DNA of 64,000 nucleotides from CAYMJK01 sp043101635 (GCA_043101635.1 JBICIE010000009.1:12873-76872); one strand, 5' to 3'; counted from the stretch's first letter, positions 1-8,354 are shown. A program made the numbers and translations. The notes: a model not told the origin generated them from the sequence alone.

Positions 1-117
1 ACGCCCGGCAAGGGCGTCGCGCCGGCCGAGCGGGTCGGCCTTGATCCGCCCGGCCAGGTCCAGCAGGGCCCGCAGATCCTCGGCCGTCCAGTCCATCAGG
101 GACAGCATGTGCTTCAT
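1..117 (-). CDS. argF: Ornithine carbamoyltransferase, N-terminal fragment (cut by window edge)
   Basis: Only the first 39 codons are in the window. They read MKHMLSLMDWTAEDL... and then a helix rich in Leu and Ala, which is the usual opening of ornithine carbamoyltransferases (carbamoyl phosphate + ornithine to citrulline). The start ATG overlaps the stop of the upstream P-loop gene as ATGA, so the two are translationally coupled. A carbamate kinase gene lies divergently upstream, so the neighbourhood supports a carbamoyl-phosphate role. The catalytic STRT region lies outside the window, so OTC versus another carbamoyltransferase rests on the N-terminus and the context. Confidence 0.75.
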   Translation of the reverse strand, partial: MKHMLSLMDWTAEDLRALLDLAGRIKADPLGRRDALAGR

Positions 118-1469
118 GACGTTGCCACCTGCGATACGCTGGCGAGCCGATCGAGCACCGCCTCCCGCAGGCTCGGCTGCGACCCGCCGGCCGGGACGTC
201 CTCGATCTCGTAGCGCACCCGAACCGCCGGCTTGTCGATGCGCAGCTTGCTGGCGAGGTTGAACGGCGTCCCGACCAGCACGACATCACAGTCGGTCGCC
301 CGCACCGACGCCTCCAGATCCGCAATCTGCTCGGCGTAGTACCCCATCGCGGGCAGCAACTTGCCGATCTGCGGGTACCTGGCGATCGTGTCCCGGATCG
401 AGCCGACCGCGTGCGGCCGGGGGTCCACGACCTCGGCAGCGCCGAACCGCTCCGCGGCGACCTGCCCGGCGCCGAAGTTCATCCCGCCGTGCGTCAGCGT
501 CGGCCCATCCTCGATGCACAGCGCCCGCTTGCCGCGGATCAGCGATGCGTCGCCATCGATGGTCACGACGCTGCGGGCCCGAAGCACCGCGGCCCGCGGG
601 TTCAGGGCCCGCACGCTGCGCTCGACGGCCTCGACGGCGGCCGGCTCGGCGGTCTGGACCTTGTTGATCAGGATGATGTGCGCCCCGCGCACGTTCACCT
701 CCCCCGGGAAGTACGCCGCCTCGTGGCCCGCCCGCAGCGGATCGGCGATGGTCACCCACACATCCGGCCGGAAGAAGGGCACATCGTTGTTGCCGCCATC
801 CCAGAAGACAACATCCGCCTCCCGCGCCGCCTGCTCCAGGATCGCCGCGTAGTCGACCCCGGCGTAGACCACCGTGCCCTCCTCGATGTGCGACTCATAC
901 TCCTCGCGCTCCTCGAAGGTGCACTGGTGGGTGTCGAGATCGGCTGTGGTCTCGAAACGCTGCACCGCCTGACGGGCCAGGTCGCCGTACGGCATCGGGT
1001 GGCGCACCACCACGACCGTGCGCCCGCTCTCCTTGAGTGCGCGCACCAGGTAGCGCGTCGTCGGGCTCTTGCCGCAGCCGGTCCGCACCGCCGTCACAGC
1101 CACCACCGGAACCGCGGACTCCAGCATCACGTGGCGCAGGCCGTGCAGCCGGAAGTCCGCGCCCGCCGCCAGCACCCGTGCCGCGATGTGCCCGACATGG
1201 GCGTACGAGACGTCCGAGTAGGCAAACACCGCCTCATCCACCCCGCGCTCGGCGATAATGCGCTCCAGCTCGCCTTCCGGCTCGATCGGGATCCCCTCGG
1301 GGTAGCCGGGGCCCGCCAGTTCCGGCGGGTAGCGCCGCCCCTCGATCCTGGGAATCTGGGTCGCCGTGAACGCGACCACCTCCACGTCGGGGTCCCCCCG
1401 GAACACCATGTTGAAGTCGTGGAAGTCCCGCCCTGCCGCTCCGAGGATGAGCACGCGTCGCCGTGGCAT
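114..1469 (-). CDS. Cyclic 2,3-diphosphoglycerate synthetase-like P-loop protein
   Basis: About 451 residues. The N-terminus (RRRVLILGAAGRDFHDFN) is a Rossmann-like opening. A central P-loop variant follows the hydrophobic strand VPVVAVTAVRTGCGKSPTTR, and WDGGNNDVPFF resembles an acidic Walker B-type segment. This architecture matches the bacterial family annotated as cyclic 2,3-diphosphoglycerate synthetase, usually of unproven function. The ATG at 1469 is chosen because GGAGGG lies 8 nt upstream; a longer reading frame upstream has no such site. The gene overlaps argF by four bases and is divergent from carbamate kinase. Linkage with both carbamoyl enzymes suggests a part in carbamoyl-phosphate or arginine metabolism rather than cDPG synthesis; that is inference. 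Confidence 0.7.
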   Translation of the reverse strand: MPRRRVLILGAAGRDFHDFNMVFRGDPDVEVVAFTATQIPRIEGRRYPPELAGPGYPEGIPIEPEGELERIIAERGVDEAVFAYSDVSYAHVGHIAARVLAAGADFRLHGLRHVMLESAVPVVAVTAVRTGCGKSPTTRYLVRALKESGRTVVVVRHPMPYGDLARQAVQRFETTADLDTHQCTFEEREEYESHIEEGTVVYAGVDYAAILEQAAREADVVFWDGGNNDVPFFRPDVWVTIADPLRAGHEAAYFPGEVNVRGAHIILINKVQTAEPAAVEAVERSVRALNPRAAVLRARSVVTIDGDASLIRGKRALCIEDGPTLTHGGMNFGAGQVAAERFGAAEVVDPRPHAVGSIRDTIARYPQIGKLLPAMGYYAEQIADLEASVRATDCDVVLVGTPFNLASKLRIDKPAVRVRYEIEDVPAGGSQPSLREAVLDRLASVSQVATS

Positions 1470-1528
1470 CGGTTGACCCTCCTTGCCGGCAGGGTATGTC
1501 GCTGCTCGCCACCACGCCGGGCGCGGCA

Positions 1529-1534
1529 TACGGT
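1529..1534 (+). promoter_or_regulatory. Leaderless -10 box (TACGGT) of carbamate kinase
   Basis: TACGGT ends 5 nt before the ATG at 1540 and no Shine-Dalgarno is visible. It fits the TANNNT-N5-start pattern shared by many genes here, and implies that transcription starts at the A of the ATG. Confidence 0.6.
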
Positions 1535-1539
1535 CCGGG

Positions 1540-2520
1540 ATGCCGGCCGAAGCGCCAGCTCGTCCTCGTGCGGCAAGCCCGACCGTCGTCGTTGCGCTCG
1601 GCGGTCACGCTTTCATGCAGCCCGGTGAGACTGGCGACCACGGCGCGCACCAACGCAACGCCGCCCGCATCTGCGAGCAGCTCATGACGCTGGTGGATTG
1701 CGGCTACCAGCTCGTCATCACGCACGGCAACGGGCCGCAGGTCGGCGCGCTGCTGGAGCGCGACGAGCGCCGCGGCGACGACCTGCCGGTCTTTCCGCTC
1801 GATGTTCATGTCGCCCAGACCGAGGGAAGTCTCGGCTACTACCTGCAGCAGGAACTGCTCAACAGTCTGCGCCGGCGGAAGATCCGCCGCTTCGTCGTCA
1901 CCGTGATCACGCAGGTCGTCGTCGACGCCGATGATCCCGCCTTCCAGCGCCCCAGCAAACCGGTCGGGCCGTTCCTCACCGAGGCCGAGGCCCGCCGGCG
2001 CGAATCCGCCTTCGGCTGGGTCGTCGGCGAAGACGCCGGGCGCGGCTGGCGCCGCCTCGTGCCCTCGCCGCACCCCAAGAAGGTCATCCAGCGCCACATG
2101 ATCCGCGAGGCCACCGAGCAGGGCCACATCGTCGTCGCCGCTGGCGGCGGAGGCATCCCGGTGCGCAAGACCCCCGGGGGCGACTACGAGGGCGTCGAGG
2201 CCGTGATCGACAAGGACCGCACCTCCGGCGTGCTGGCCCGGGAAATCGGCGCCGAACTACTGGTGATCCTCACGGCCGTCGATTGCGTCTTCCTCGACTT
2301 CGGCAAAGCCACGCGCAAACCGCTGGGCGCCGTGACGCTGGCCGAGTGCGCCGCGTTCATCGAGGCCGGGCACTTCCCCCCCGGATCGATGGGACCCAAG
2401 GTCGAGGCCATCCACGACTTCCTGCTCGACGGCGGGCGGCGCGGCCTGATCACCAGCCCCGACCGCCTCAGCGACGCGCTCGCCGGCAGCGCCGGCACGC
2501 ACTTCATCGGGCGCATCTGA
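1540..2520 (+). CDS. arcC: Carbamate kinase
   Basis: 326 residues. Motifs typical of carbamate kinase appear in order: VVVALGGHAF (phosphate loop), THGNGPQVG, VAAGGGGIPV, VIDKDRTSGVLA, and PGSMGPKVEA near the C-terminus. The enzyme interconverts carbamoyl phosphate + ADP and carbamate + ATP. The ATG at 1540 is preferred over an in-frame codon at 1483 because a TACGGT box sits 5 nt upstream and the length then fits the family (about 310-330). It is divergent from the cDPG-synthetase-like/argF operon with 70 bp between starts. The direction in the cell (ATP-forming catabolism or carbamoyl phosphate supply) cannot be read from the sequence; no arginine deiminase gene is seen nearby. Confidence 0.92.
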   Translation: MPAEAPARPRAASPTVVVALGGHAFMQPGETGDHGAHQRNAARICEQLMTLVDCGYQLVITHGNGPQVGALLERDERRGDDLPVFPLDVHVAQTEGSLGYYLQQELLNSLRRRKIRRFVVTVITQVVVDADDPAFQRPSKPVGPFLTEAEARRRESAFGWVVGEDAGRGWRRLVPSPHPKKVIQRHMIREATEQGHIVVAAGGGGIPVRKTPGGDYEGVEAVIDKDRTSGVLAREIGAELLVILTAVDCVFLDFGKATRKPLGAVTLAECAAFIEAGHFPPGSMGPKVEAIHDFLLDGGRRGLITSPDRLSDALAGSAGTHFIGRI

Positions 2521-2736
2521 GCGTCGCGGTCCGAAATGACCGCGCAGCGCCGCTCGTGGATTGGCTCTCCATTCTGGCATCTTCGGCGCCACTCGCTCGA
2601 CCGAGCCCGGACATCGCATGCTCTAGGTCCATGCAGATCCAGCCGTTGCGAAGCTGCGACGCCAACGCGTGGACAATCCGGCAAGGTCCCTGTGCTCAGA
2701 TTGACCGTCGAGCGCGTCAGACCGGGACCAGCGGCA

Positions 2737-2742
2737 TAAAAT
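2737..2742 (+). promoter_or_regulatory. Possible -10 box (TAAAAT) of the dockerin gene
   Basis: CATAAAAT is an isolated AT-rich patch in otherwise GC-rich sequence, 34 nt upstream of the ATG at 2777. No convincing -35 is seen at 17 nt. The interval from 2521 to this point otherwise shows nothing I can name. Confidence 0.35.
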
Positions 2743-2776
2743 GGGGCAGCGGGGGGGTCTGCGAAAGGAGCCCAAA

Positions 2777-3487
2777 ATGAGACGCATCTTGACCGGGATC
2801 GCGCTGTCCGTCGCCGCGACGGCGACCGCACAGCCGGTGGAGTTTGAGCTTGTCTCGGAGTACACCGGGAGCCAGCAGCCGGCAGGCTGGCTCACGGCCA
2901 CATTCTCCGATACGCCTGACGGCGTGGAGTTGACTCTTTCCAGTTGGCTGGTCGACCGTGAGTTCGTGTCATCCTGGCTCTTCAATCTCGATCCGATGCT
3001 GGATCCGGCCGAGTTGAAGTTCACGAAGATCGGATCGAGCGGCTCATATGACGATCCGGCGATTTTCACCGCGAGCAACAACTTCCGGGCCGGCGGAGAC
3101 GGGTACTTCGACATCCTCTTCGCGTTCGCGACTATGGAAGAGGGCCGCTTCGGCGCCGGCGACGAAGTCGTCTACCTGATCACCTCGAGCGAGATGATCT
3201 CCGCCGAGTCGTTCAACGTCTTCAGCGCGCCGGCAGGCGGGCAGGGCCCCCTGCTGTCGGCAGCGCACATCCAGGGCGTGGGCATGTTCGGCACGGGATC
3301 AGGCTGGATCGCCGCCGGCTGCTACGCCGACTGCGACGAGAGCGGCTCGCTCGACCTCTTCGACTTCCTCTGCTTCCAGAACGCCTATGCCGCGGGGGAG
3401 CCCTACGCCGACTGCGACCAGTCCGGCTCGCTCGACTTCATGGACTACCTGTGCTACATGCGGGCCTTCGGGTTCGGCTGCCCGTAG
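2777..3487 (+). CDS. Secreted GC-type dockerin protein
   Basis: 236 residues. The start ATG at 2777 has AAAGGAG 5 nt upstream; it opens a signal peptide (MRRILTGIALSVAATATA, predicted cut near AQP). The middle (about residues 22-170) is an all-beta-looking domain I do not recognise. The last 60 residues hold two dockerin-like repeats, each an Asp-rich calcium loop (ADCDESGSLDLFDF and ADCDQSGSLDFMDY) followed by LC-x-x-N/R-A, and the protein ends GFGCP. The tail matches GC-type dockerin modules, which are thought to be sorting or surface-attachment signals in Phycisphaerales. It lies beside the T2SS operon, a plausible export route. Repeat 2 is more diverged than in the two large dockerin proteins near 30-34 kb. 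Confidence 0.8.
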   Translation: MRRILTGIALSVAATATAQPVEFELVSEYTGSQQPAGWLTATFSDTPDGVELTLSSWLVDREFVSSWLFNLDPMLDPAELKFTKIGSSGSYDDPAIFTASNNFRAGGDGYFDILFAFATMEEGRFGAGDEVVYLITSSEMISAESFNVFSAPAGGQGPLLSAAHIQGVGMFGTGSGWIAAGCYADCDESGSLDLFDFLCFQNAYAAGEPYADCDQSGSLDFMDYLCYMRAFGFGCP

Positions 3488-3582
3488 CCGGCTGGGCGCA
3501 TCAAGGGCACGAGCGCATCAACCTTGTTGTGCTGCCGCGGGAGAGCCCGTGACGGCGCGCGGGGCGCTGCGAATCGACACTC

Positions 3583-4209
3583 TCATGGCTGCCGCTGGCT
3601 TCCGGCGCGACGGCTCAGTTCGCTCTGCGCCCATTGTCGCCAGAGGTTGTCGTCGCCTCGAAGGGCGATTTCGCGGAGATTCGCCGATGTGTCCTCGGCG
3701 GTCTCGCCGGCGTAGAGCTGAAGGCGGGTGAGGGCCTGGAGCGTGGGCATATGGCCGGGGTAAGTCTCCAGCGCAGCGCGGTAGGTTGCGATGGCTTCAT
3801 CGGTGCGGCCGGCCTGTTCAAGTGTCAGCGCGAGATTCATGCGCGGATCGGGGTGGCCAGGCATCAGTTTGCGGGCCCACTCGAACTCCGAGGCGGCCTC
3901 GTAGAGCTCGCCGCGCGCAAGGTGAATGACGCCGAGGTTGTTGTGCGCGGGGCCGTGGTAGATGTCGGCGGCGAGGGCTTGGCGGAGCATCTGCTCAGCG
4001 CGGTCGGCATCGGTTTCGATGAGCGGCGCAGCGCGGGCGGTGAGTTCCTGGGCGCGGGCTGGATCGCGGCTGGCCTCACCCTGTCCTGCGTAGGGGCTGC
4101 GCGAGGAGGTGGAGGCGCAGCTCGCGCTCCCAAGGACGAAGAGCCCGATGAGGACCGGCGCAAGGCCCCGGGCGCTTGCCTTCAGCTTCGCGGAGGGGCG
4201 GCGCTTCAT
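3583..4209 (-). CDS. TPR-repeat lipoprotein, last gene of the T2SS operon
   Basis: 208 residues. A positively charged N-terminus, then a hydrophobic stretch (LAPVLIGLFVLGSASCAS) with a Cys that could be lipidated, although the -3 residue is Ser rather than Leu. Residues about 65-165 form TPR units (HNNLGVIHLARGELYEAASEFEWARKL and NLALTLEQAGRTDEAIATYRAALE). TPR lipoproteins at the end of pilus or secretion operons often help assemble the secretin or scaffold the inner-membrane complex. The start ATG overlaps the stop of the upstream GspM-like gene as ATGA, so it belongs to the operon. A specific pilotin role is inference. The 95 bp beyond its stop, before the convergent dockerin gene, show nothing notable. 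Confidence 0.75.
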   Translation of the reverse strand: MKRRPSAKLKASARGLAPVLIGLFVLGSASCASTSSRSPYAGQGEASRDPARAQELTARAAPLIETDADRAEQMLRQALAADIYHGPAHNNLGVIHLARGELYEAASEFEWARKLMPGHPDPRMNLALTLEQAGRTDEAIATYRAALETYPGHMPTLQALTRLQLYAGETAEDTSANLREIALRGDDNLWRQWAQSELSRRAGSQRQP

Positions 4210-4742
4210 GGTGCTGCTCCATCATCGAGGTACGTTGCGGCAAGGGTGAGTTCGACGCGGTAGACGCCGCGAGGGTCGTCCGAGCCGTCGTGCGTGAGGG
4301 TGATGGTGGCCGGGGTCCAGAGGGACTGCGTGCGGCTCCAGCGGTCGAGGAATTTGCCGAGATCGGCAAGCGTGACGCCGCGGAACACAGCGCGGGCGGC
4401 CTGGCGCTGGTAGTCGGCGGCGCCCGTCATGGAGCGGGGGGCGGTGCGGACGGGGGCTGAGGATTCGGGCTGCACGCCGTCGAGCGCGGCAGCAGAAAGG
4501 CCGGAGTCTGTCAACGCCGCGCGGATGCGGGCGATCAGGTCCTGCGGCGGCCGCTCCGAAAGGGCGACGCGCTCGGATTGCCCGGAGAGGGCGGCGAGTT
4601 GCTGGGCGTCGATCGCGATACGGTGCAGGCGCGCGACCGCCGTCGCTTCGGCTCTGGTGGCGGCGCGCCACCGCAGCCCCTGCACCACCAACGCAGTGGC
4701 GCACGCCGTGGCAGCAAGCGTCAAGAGCACGCGGGCGCTCAT
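4206..4742 (-). CDS. GspM/PilO-like inner-membrane assembly protein
   Basis: 178 residues. One N-terminal membrane segment (VLLTLAATACATALVVQGL) is followed by an Arg/Ala-rich helical stretch (about 25-60) and a mixed alpha/beta C-terminal domain ending in beta strands (ATITLTHDG, GVYRVELTLAATYL). This is the single-TM plus ferredoxin-like plan of GspM and PilO, which dimerise with GspL/PilN in the inner-membrane platform. The assignment rests mainly on position after the GspL-like gene and on topology; sequence identity to named GspM is low by eye. The ATG at 4742 overlaps the upstream stop by four bases. Confidence 0.55.
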   Translation of the reverse strand: MSARVLLTLAATACATALVVQGLRWRAATRAEATAVARLHRIAIDAQQLAALSGQSERVALSERPPQDLIARIRAALTDSGLSAAALDGVQPESSAPVRTAPRSMTGAADYQRQAARAVFRGVTLADLGKFLDRWSRTQSLWTPATITLTHDGSDDPRGVYRVELTLAATYLDDGAAP

Positions 4743-5686
4743 GGGGAGGCTCCGTCTGTGATGGGCTGCTGGCGCTGCGCGAAGGGAACCGTGGTCCGGA
4801 CGCCCGGGATGGCGGCTTGCGGCCCGGGAGCTTCGGCGGGCTGGACGCGGCGAAAGGTGACCGACGCGAGGTAGCCGCGAGCGCGGTCCGGGCCGACCTG
4901 CGGCAGGCGGGCCTCCCAGCCGGACGCCGCGCCGAGCGCCGCGGCCAGCGCATCGGCATCCTCGATCGCATCGAGCGCGACCTGGATCTGGATCTCCGTC
5001 GGCGTCGCCCGGACTTGCCGAGTGCGCACATGCAGGTCGGCCGGCCAGGCGGCAAGCAGCGCCGCCAGCGGCGCTGCGGCATCGGTCGCCGCGATCGCGC
5101 CGGACGGGGCGGCGCGCGTGCGCTGCAGGCGACGGAGTTCGGCGACAAGGCGCAGCTCGGGCGCCTGGGTCGAAGTTGGGTCGCGAGGCAGAACCTCGGC
5201 GAGCAAGGCGGATCGCAACTGGTCGGCAGCCACAGCGCTGGCGCTGGAGGCTGCGATGCGACGCTGGATCCCGATCGCCAGCGCGGCGGTCACCAGCAGC
5301 ATCGCGGCGACGGCTTCGACGGCGCGCCGCCGGCGCCGGCGCATCAGGCTCAGGGGCTCGAACGGTCCGGTGAGCAGGTTCAGCCGCTGCGGTGGCAGGT
5401 CGTTGCCGAGCCGATCTCCGGCGCCGTCCGGCATCGACGCGGGCGTCAGTGAGATGGCGCCATCGGCTCGCGCCTGTTCGAGGTCGCTGCGCTCCATGGC
5501 ACAGGCGAGCGCGCCACCCGGTATCGGAATGTAGGCGGTGTGCACGGACTCGATGGGGACCGGCAGAACCGACTCGAACGCAAACCCCAGGCGGGCCCGG
5601 CGCCGAGGCGAGAGACGGCGCGGGCACGGCTCATCGAGCACAGCCCAGTAGAAGCGCTCGGGCGGCATGGTCATCTCGTGGTTCAC
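4739..5686 (-). CDS. GspL/PilN-like inner-membrane platform protein
   Basis: 315 residues. About 115 residues of soluble N-terminal region lead to the motif LPPQRLNLLTG, which resembles the conserved FNLL/INLL segment of PilN and GspL. A single membrane helix follows a stretch of eight arginines at about 117-124 (AVEAVAAMLLVTAALAIGI), then a periplasmic coiled coil and a ferredoxin-like domain ending near VTFRR. The cytoplasmic part is shorter than in classical GspL (actin-like, about 240 residues) but longer than in PilN. It overlaps the GspC-like gene (ATGA) upstream and the GspM-like gene downstream. A role in the platform that docks the GspE ATPase is inferred. Confidence 0.6.
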   Translation of the reverse strand: MNHEMTMPPERFYWAVLDEPCPRRLSPRRRARLGFAFESVLPVPIESVHTAYIPIPGGALACAMERSDLEQARADGAISLTPASMPDGAGDRLGNDLPPQRLNLLTGPFEPLSLMRRRRRRAVEAVAAMLLVTAALAIGIQRRIAASSASAVAADQLRSALLAEVLPRDPTSTQAPELRLVAELRRLQRTRAAPSGAIAATDAAAPLAALLAAWPADLHVRTRQVRATPTEIQIQVALDAIEDADALAAALGAASGWEARLPQVGPDRARGYLASVTFRRVQPAEAPGPQAAIPGVRTTVPFAQRQQPITDGASP

Positions 5687-6171
5687 GGCGTTTCTCCGGG
5701 CACGATCAGGTCGATGCGCCGCAGCGCGCCGGCCGGGGGCTGCAACTCGACGCCCGAGGCGTCCACAAGAGTGATGGTGTGGCGCGCGATACTGTCGCCG
5801 GGGCGGGCGAGGCGCAACTCGTCGGCCTCGGGGTCGTAGAGAGCGGCGGCGAGTTGCTCGCCCTCGCGGACGATCGCGATCAGTTGGAGACGCAGCGGCT
5901 GCGGCGCGGGTGGCGCGGGCCTGGCTTCAGCGACGGCCGGCGCGACGGGAATGGGGCGCGGGTTCCAGATGCGGGCCTCAAAGGCGGCGAGGTTGAAAGG
6001 GGCTTCAGCCGGTCCTTCATCGAGTTGCGACTGGGCGGCCAGGGCGGGCAGGTCGAGCCGAGCAGGTTCGACAGGCAGCGCCGACCATGCCGCGGCCAGC
6101 GCGAGCGCGCCGGCGCCGATCGCCAGAGTCGTCAGTTCGCGTCGCCCGGCGAGGCGCAGTGGATCGCTCAT
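5683..6171 (-). CDS. GspC/PilP-like periplasmic connector
   Basis: 162 residues. After a short cytoplasmic segment comes one membrane helix (LTTLAIGAGALALAAAWSAL), a Pro/Ala-rich linker (about residues 45-95) and a compact beta domain (LRLQLIAIVREGEQLAAALYD...LARPGDSIARHTITLVDASGVEL). The pattern LIAIV...A.LYD...V..GD.I....I..I....V.L is the one seen in the HR domain of GspC and in PilP, which touches the N0 domain of the secretin. In proteobacterial operons gspC precedes gspD; here the candidate sits after gspK. The ATG at 6171 overlaps the stop of gspK by four bases. Confidence 0.6.
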   Translation of the reverse strand: MSDPLRLAGRRELTTLAIGAGALALAAAWSALPVEPARLDLPALAAQSQLDEGPAEAPFNLAAFEARIWNPRPIPVAPAVAEARPAPPAPQPLRLQLIAIVREGEQLAAALYDPEADELRLARPGDSIARHTITLVDASGVELQPPAGALRRIDLIVPGETP

Positions 6172-7016
6172 CGGGCGATCTCCAGTCTCTGAGCCAGGCG
6201 CCAGGCGCCGGAGCGGCGCTCCCAGACGCTCCACCACGAGCGGGCGAGCGGGCCAACCGTAATGTCGGTGCGGACAGCCCATGAGGAGCTGGCGTCGGTG
6301 AGCGCGACGGCAGCGCTGCGCCCGCGGACGGCCCCGCTCGTATCGATGGCGCCGATGCGGGCGGGCTTGCCCTGGGCCCGCGCGGCGAGGATGGCTTCCA
6401 GTCCGCCAGCGCCCGCTTCCCGCATGGCGGCCTGGAGCAGCGCAAGCGGCGCTGTGTTGATGTTGATCGCAGCGATGTCGCGGCGACCGGCGTGGGTGGC
6501 GATGAGGGCGCCGAGGGCGGGTCGCCCGCGCCCGGTCGCGTCAGGGAACGCTGGGCGCTGCGAGATCGCATCGAGCTGATCCACGCCGTATGGCTCGGCG
6601 ACGTCCATCATGGCGTCAAGGGCGCGCTGCGCCTCGGCCGGGAGCGTGAGGCGCAGCGGCGAGCCGGAGCGGCCGAGCGCGACCGGAACCATGCCCTGCT
6701 GGTCCCAGCCGGTCATGGTCAGCGTGGCGGTCTGGCCGGCAAGATCGAACGACTCGACCAGGATCGCTGCGCGAGGCGCGGCCGCGTCGAGCGGAAGACC
6801 GATACGAGCGCTCTGGCGCCGGAGCCAATCGGAGACCGCGGCGTCAGAGGCCAGCAGGAGATCGTCGGCCATGGCAGCGCGCCGGGACGCTCGATGCGCA
6901 GCGCCGGCGATACTTGCGCTGCTTGCGAGCGCCGCCAGCGATGCGGTCACCAGGGCGATGGCGGCGAGGGTGATGAGCAGAGCGGCAGCGCGGCAGCGTC
7001 GGCGAGAGCGATTCAT
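6168..7016 (-). CDS. gspK: Type II secretion minor pseudopilin K
   Basis: 282 residues. The N-terminal hydrophobic helix (RCRAAALLITLAAIALVTASLAAL) stands in place of the pilin helix and lacks the Glu5 of the other pseudopilins, as is normal for GspK. The large globular part has AAININTAPLALLQAAM, the INVNTA-like GspK motif at the helix-hairpin-helix domain, and the size (280-330) fits the family. GspK caps the GspI-J-K tip complex of the pseudopilus. The start at 7016 overlaps the gspJ stop as ATGA. The Cys pairs and calcium-site details of proteobacterial GspK are not evident. Confidence 0.8.
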   Translation of the reverse strand: MNRSRRRCRAAALLITLAAIALVTASLAALASSASIAGAAHRASRRAAMADDLLLASDAAVSDWLRRQSARIGLPLDAAAPRAAILVESFDLAGQTATLTMTGWDQQGMVPVALGRSGSPLRLTLPAEAQRALDAMMDVAEPYGVDQLDAISQRPAFPDATGRGRPALGALIATHAGRRDIAAININTAPLALLQAAMREAGAGGLEAILAARAQGKPARIGAIDTSGAVRGRSAAVALTDASSSWAVRTDITVGPLARSWWSVWERRSGAWRLAQRLEIAR

Positions 7017-7507
7017 GGCAGCCTCACCGTCCTCTCGCAGGCGCTGGAGGGGCCGCGCAGAACGAGCAGGAGCGCCGACTGCGCCTGGTCGCACCGCGGC
7101 AGGAACGCCGACACGTCTCCCAGAACGACTGAGGAGGAGTCCGGCTGACCGCGAGCGCCGAGCTGCCGCTGGAGTGGGTGGATTTCGCGATGAAGCCGGC
7201 CGTCCGCGGCGAGGCGGTAGACGATCTCGACGGGCGCCGGAGCGCCACCGAGATCGGCGCGGGAAGCAAGCCGTAGTTCGCCATCGGTCGCAGTGACTGG
7301 CTCGGACGTGATCGTGATGTCGGCGCAGTGGAGGTCTGAAGCGATCAGGCCGAGCGTCCGGTCTGCGGCGGCCTGCCATCGCATAGGCGTCTCGTGCCGC
7401 TGGCGCGCGCGAGCGATGGTCTGGAGGAGGCTGGTCGAGCCCAAAGCGACCATCGCGATCATCGCCGTGGCGAGCAGAACCTCCAGGAGCGTGAAGGCGG
7501 GCCTCAT
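7013..7507 (-). CDS. gspJ: Type II secretion minor pseudopilin J
   Basis: 164 residues. It begins MRPAFTLLEVLLATAMIAMVAL, a class III signal with the cleavage site before Phe and Glu at +5; the -1 residue is Ala rather than the usual Gly. The remainder has the feel of GspJ (DRTLGLIASDLHCAD, then EIVYRLAADGRLHRE). It forms the pseudopilus tip with GspI and GspK. ATG at 7507 overlaps the gspI stop by four bases. Order within the operon supports J rather than I. Confidence 0.8.
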   Translation of the reverse strand: MRPAFTLLEVLLATAMIAMVALGSTSLLQTIARARQRHETPMRWQAAADRTLGLIASDLHCADITITSEPVTATDGELRLASRADLGGAPAPVEIVYRLAADGRLHREIHPLQRQLGARGQPDSSSVVLGDVSAFLPRCDQAQSALLLVLRGPSSACERTVRLP

Positions 7508-7917
7508 CGAGCGAACTCCGGCGCCTGTTCCGGGCGCGGTTCTCGGAGTGGAAGCCAGCGTGCGACGGCAGCGCCATCCGATTCAAAGATGAGCCAGGCG
7601 CACCGGCGCTGCTGATCCGGCCGGACGCTCCAGTCGCGCACGAGACGCCGGACCGTTATGCGGCGGCCTGGCGCGTCGGGCCAGACGACGGTCCGCCCGT
7701 CCCAGGCGGCGCCATCGTCCAGCAGTGGGACCTTGTACGCCATGGGATTGTCGAGCAGGGTGTCCACCGCCATCGAAAGGGCGCCGACATCAACGCGCTG
7801 CTCCGCTCGCTCGGCGCCTGCGGTGATCGTGCTGAGCCCGCTCACGGCGGAGGCGGCGAGCGTTGCCAGCAGGGCCGCGGCGATGATCGCTTCCAGCAGC
7901 GTGAAGGACCGCCTCAT
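7504..7917 (-). CDS. gspI: Type II secretion minor pseudopilin I
   Basis: 137 residues. N-terminus MRRSFTLLEAIIAAALLATLAA is a prepilin signal with Glu at +5 and Ser at -1. The body is short, as usual for GspI (about 120-140 residues). The ATG at 7917 is chosen because it overlaps the gspH stop as ATGA and puts the processing site four residues in; an 18-residue upstream extension has no pilin logic. The gene sits between gspH and gspJ in the standard order. Confidence 0.8.
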   Translation of the reverse strand: MRRSFTLLEAIIAAALLATLAASAVSGLSTITAGAERAEQRVDVGALSMAVDTLLDNPMAYKVPLLDDGAAWDGRTVVWPDAPGRRITVRRLVRDWSVRPDQQRRCAWLIFESDGAAVARWLPLREPRPEQAPEFAR

Positions 7918-8354
7918 GGCGCCTCCTCGATCCAGCCGGTCATGCCAGAGACTGTCAGCGAGATGCGCCATTCCGCGGCGGCGATGTCAACGCGGTAGTC
8001 CAGGCTCCTTCCCCGGCGATCGAACCGGATCGCGTCGACCGCGTCGCCTGACAGCGTCCACAGGGTGAGGTGGACCGCCTTTGGCGCCCATCTCTCGGCC
8101 ATGATGACAACCTCGCCACCGGGGCTCGCCGTCTCGATCAGGAGGCGGCCGTTCGAGTGACGCCGAAGCGTCGCGGGCGCTGCGCTCTCCGACACCACCC
8201 GCGCCCGCTGATCGAGATCGCGCACGGCCGAGACGGCCGCAGCGATCCGTGCGGCGTCGCCGGCGCCGCCGAGCCCCACCGCCAGCAGACTCCCCACGAG
8301 CCCCAGCAACGCCACCGCGGCGAGCGTCTCGATGAGCGTGACGCCCCGCCTCAC
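7914..8354 (-). CDS. gspH: Type II secretion minor pseudopilin H
   Basis: 146 residues starting with GTG: (M)RRGVTLIETLAAVALLGLVGSLLAVG. The prepilin site has Gly at -1, Val at +1 and Glu at +5. The GTG at 8354 overlaps the gspG stop as GTGA, which fits the coupling seen throughout the operon. The C-terminal domain is beta-rich (RLLIETASPGGEVVIMAERWAPKAV, WRISLTVSGMTGWIEE), as in GspH. It is placed between G and I, the expected position. Confidence 0.78.
   Translation of the reverse strand: MRRGVTLIETLAAVALLGLVGSLLAVGLGGAGDAARIAAAVSAVRDLDQRARVVSESAAPATLRRHSNGRLLIETASPGGEVVIMAERWAPKAVHLTLWTLSGDAVDAIRFDRRGRSLDYRVDIAAAEWRISLTVSGMTGWIEEAP

Noticed and set aside
1483..1539. Upstream start for carbamate kinase
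   Set aside because: It would add 19 residues not needed by the family and would place the TACGGT box inside the gene.
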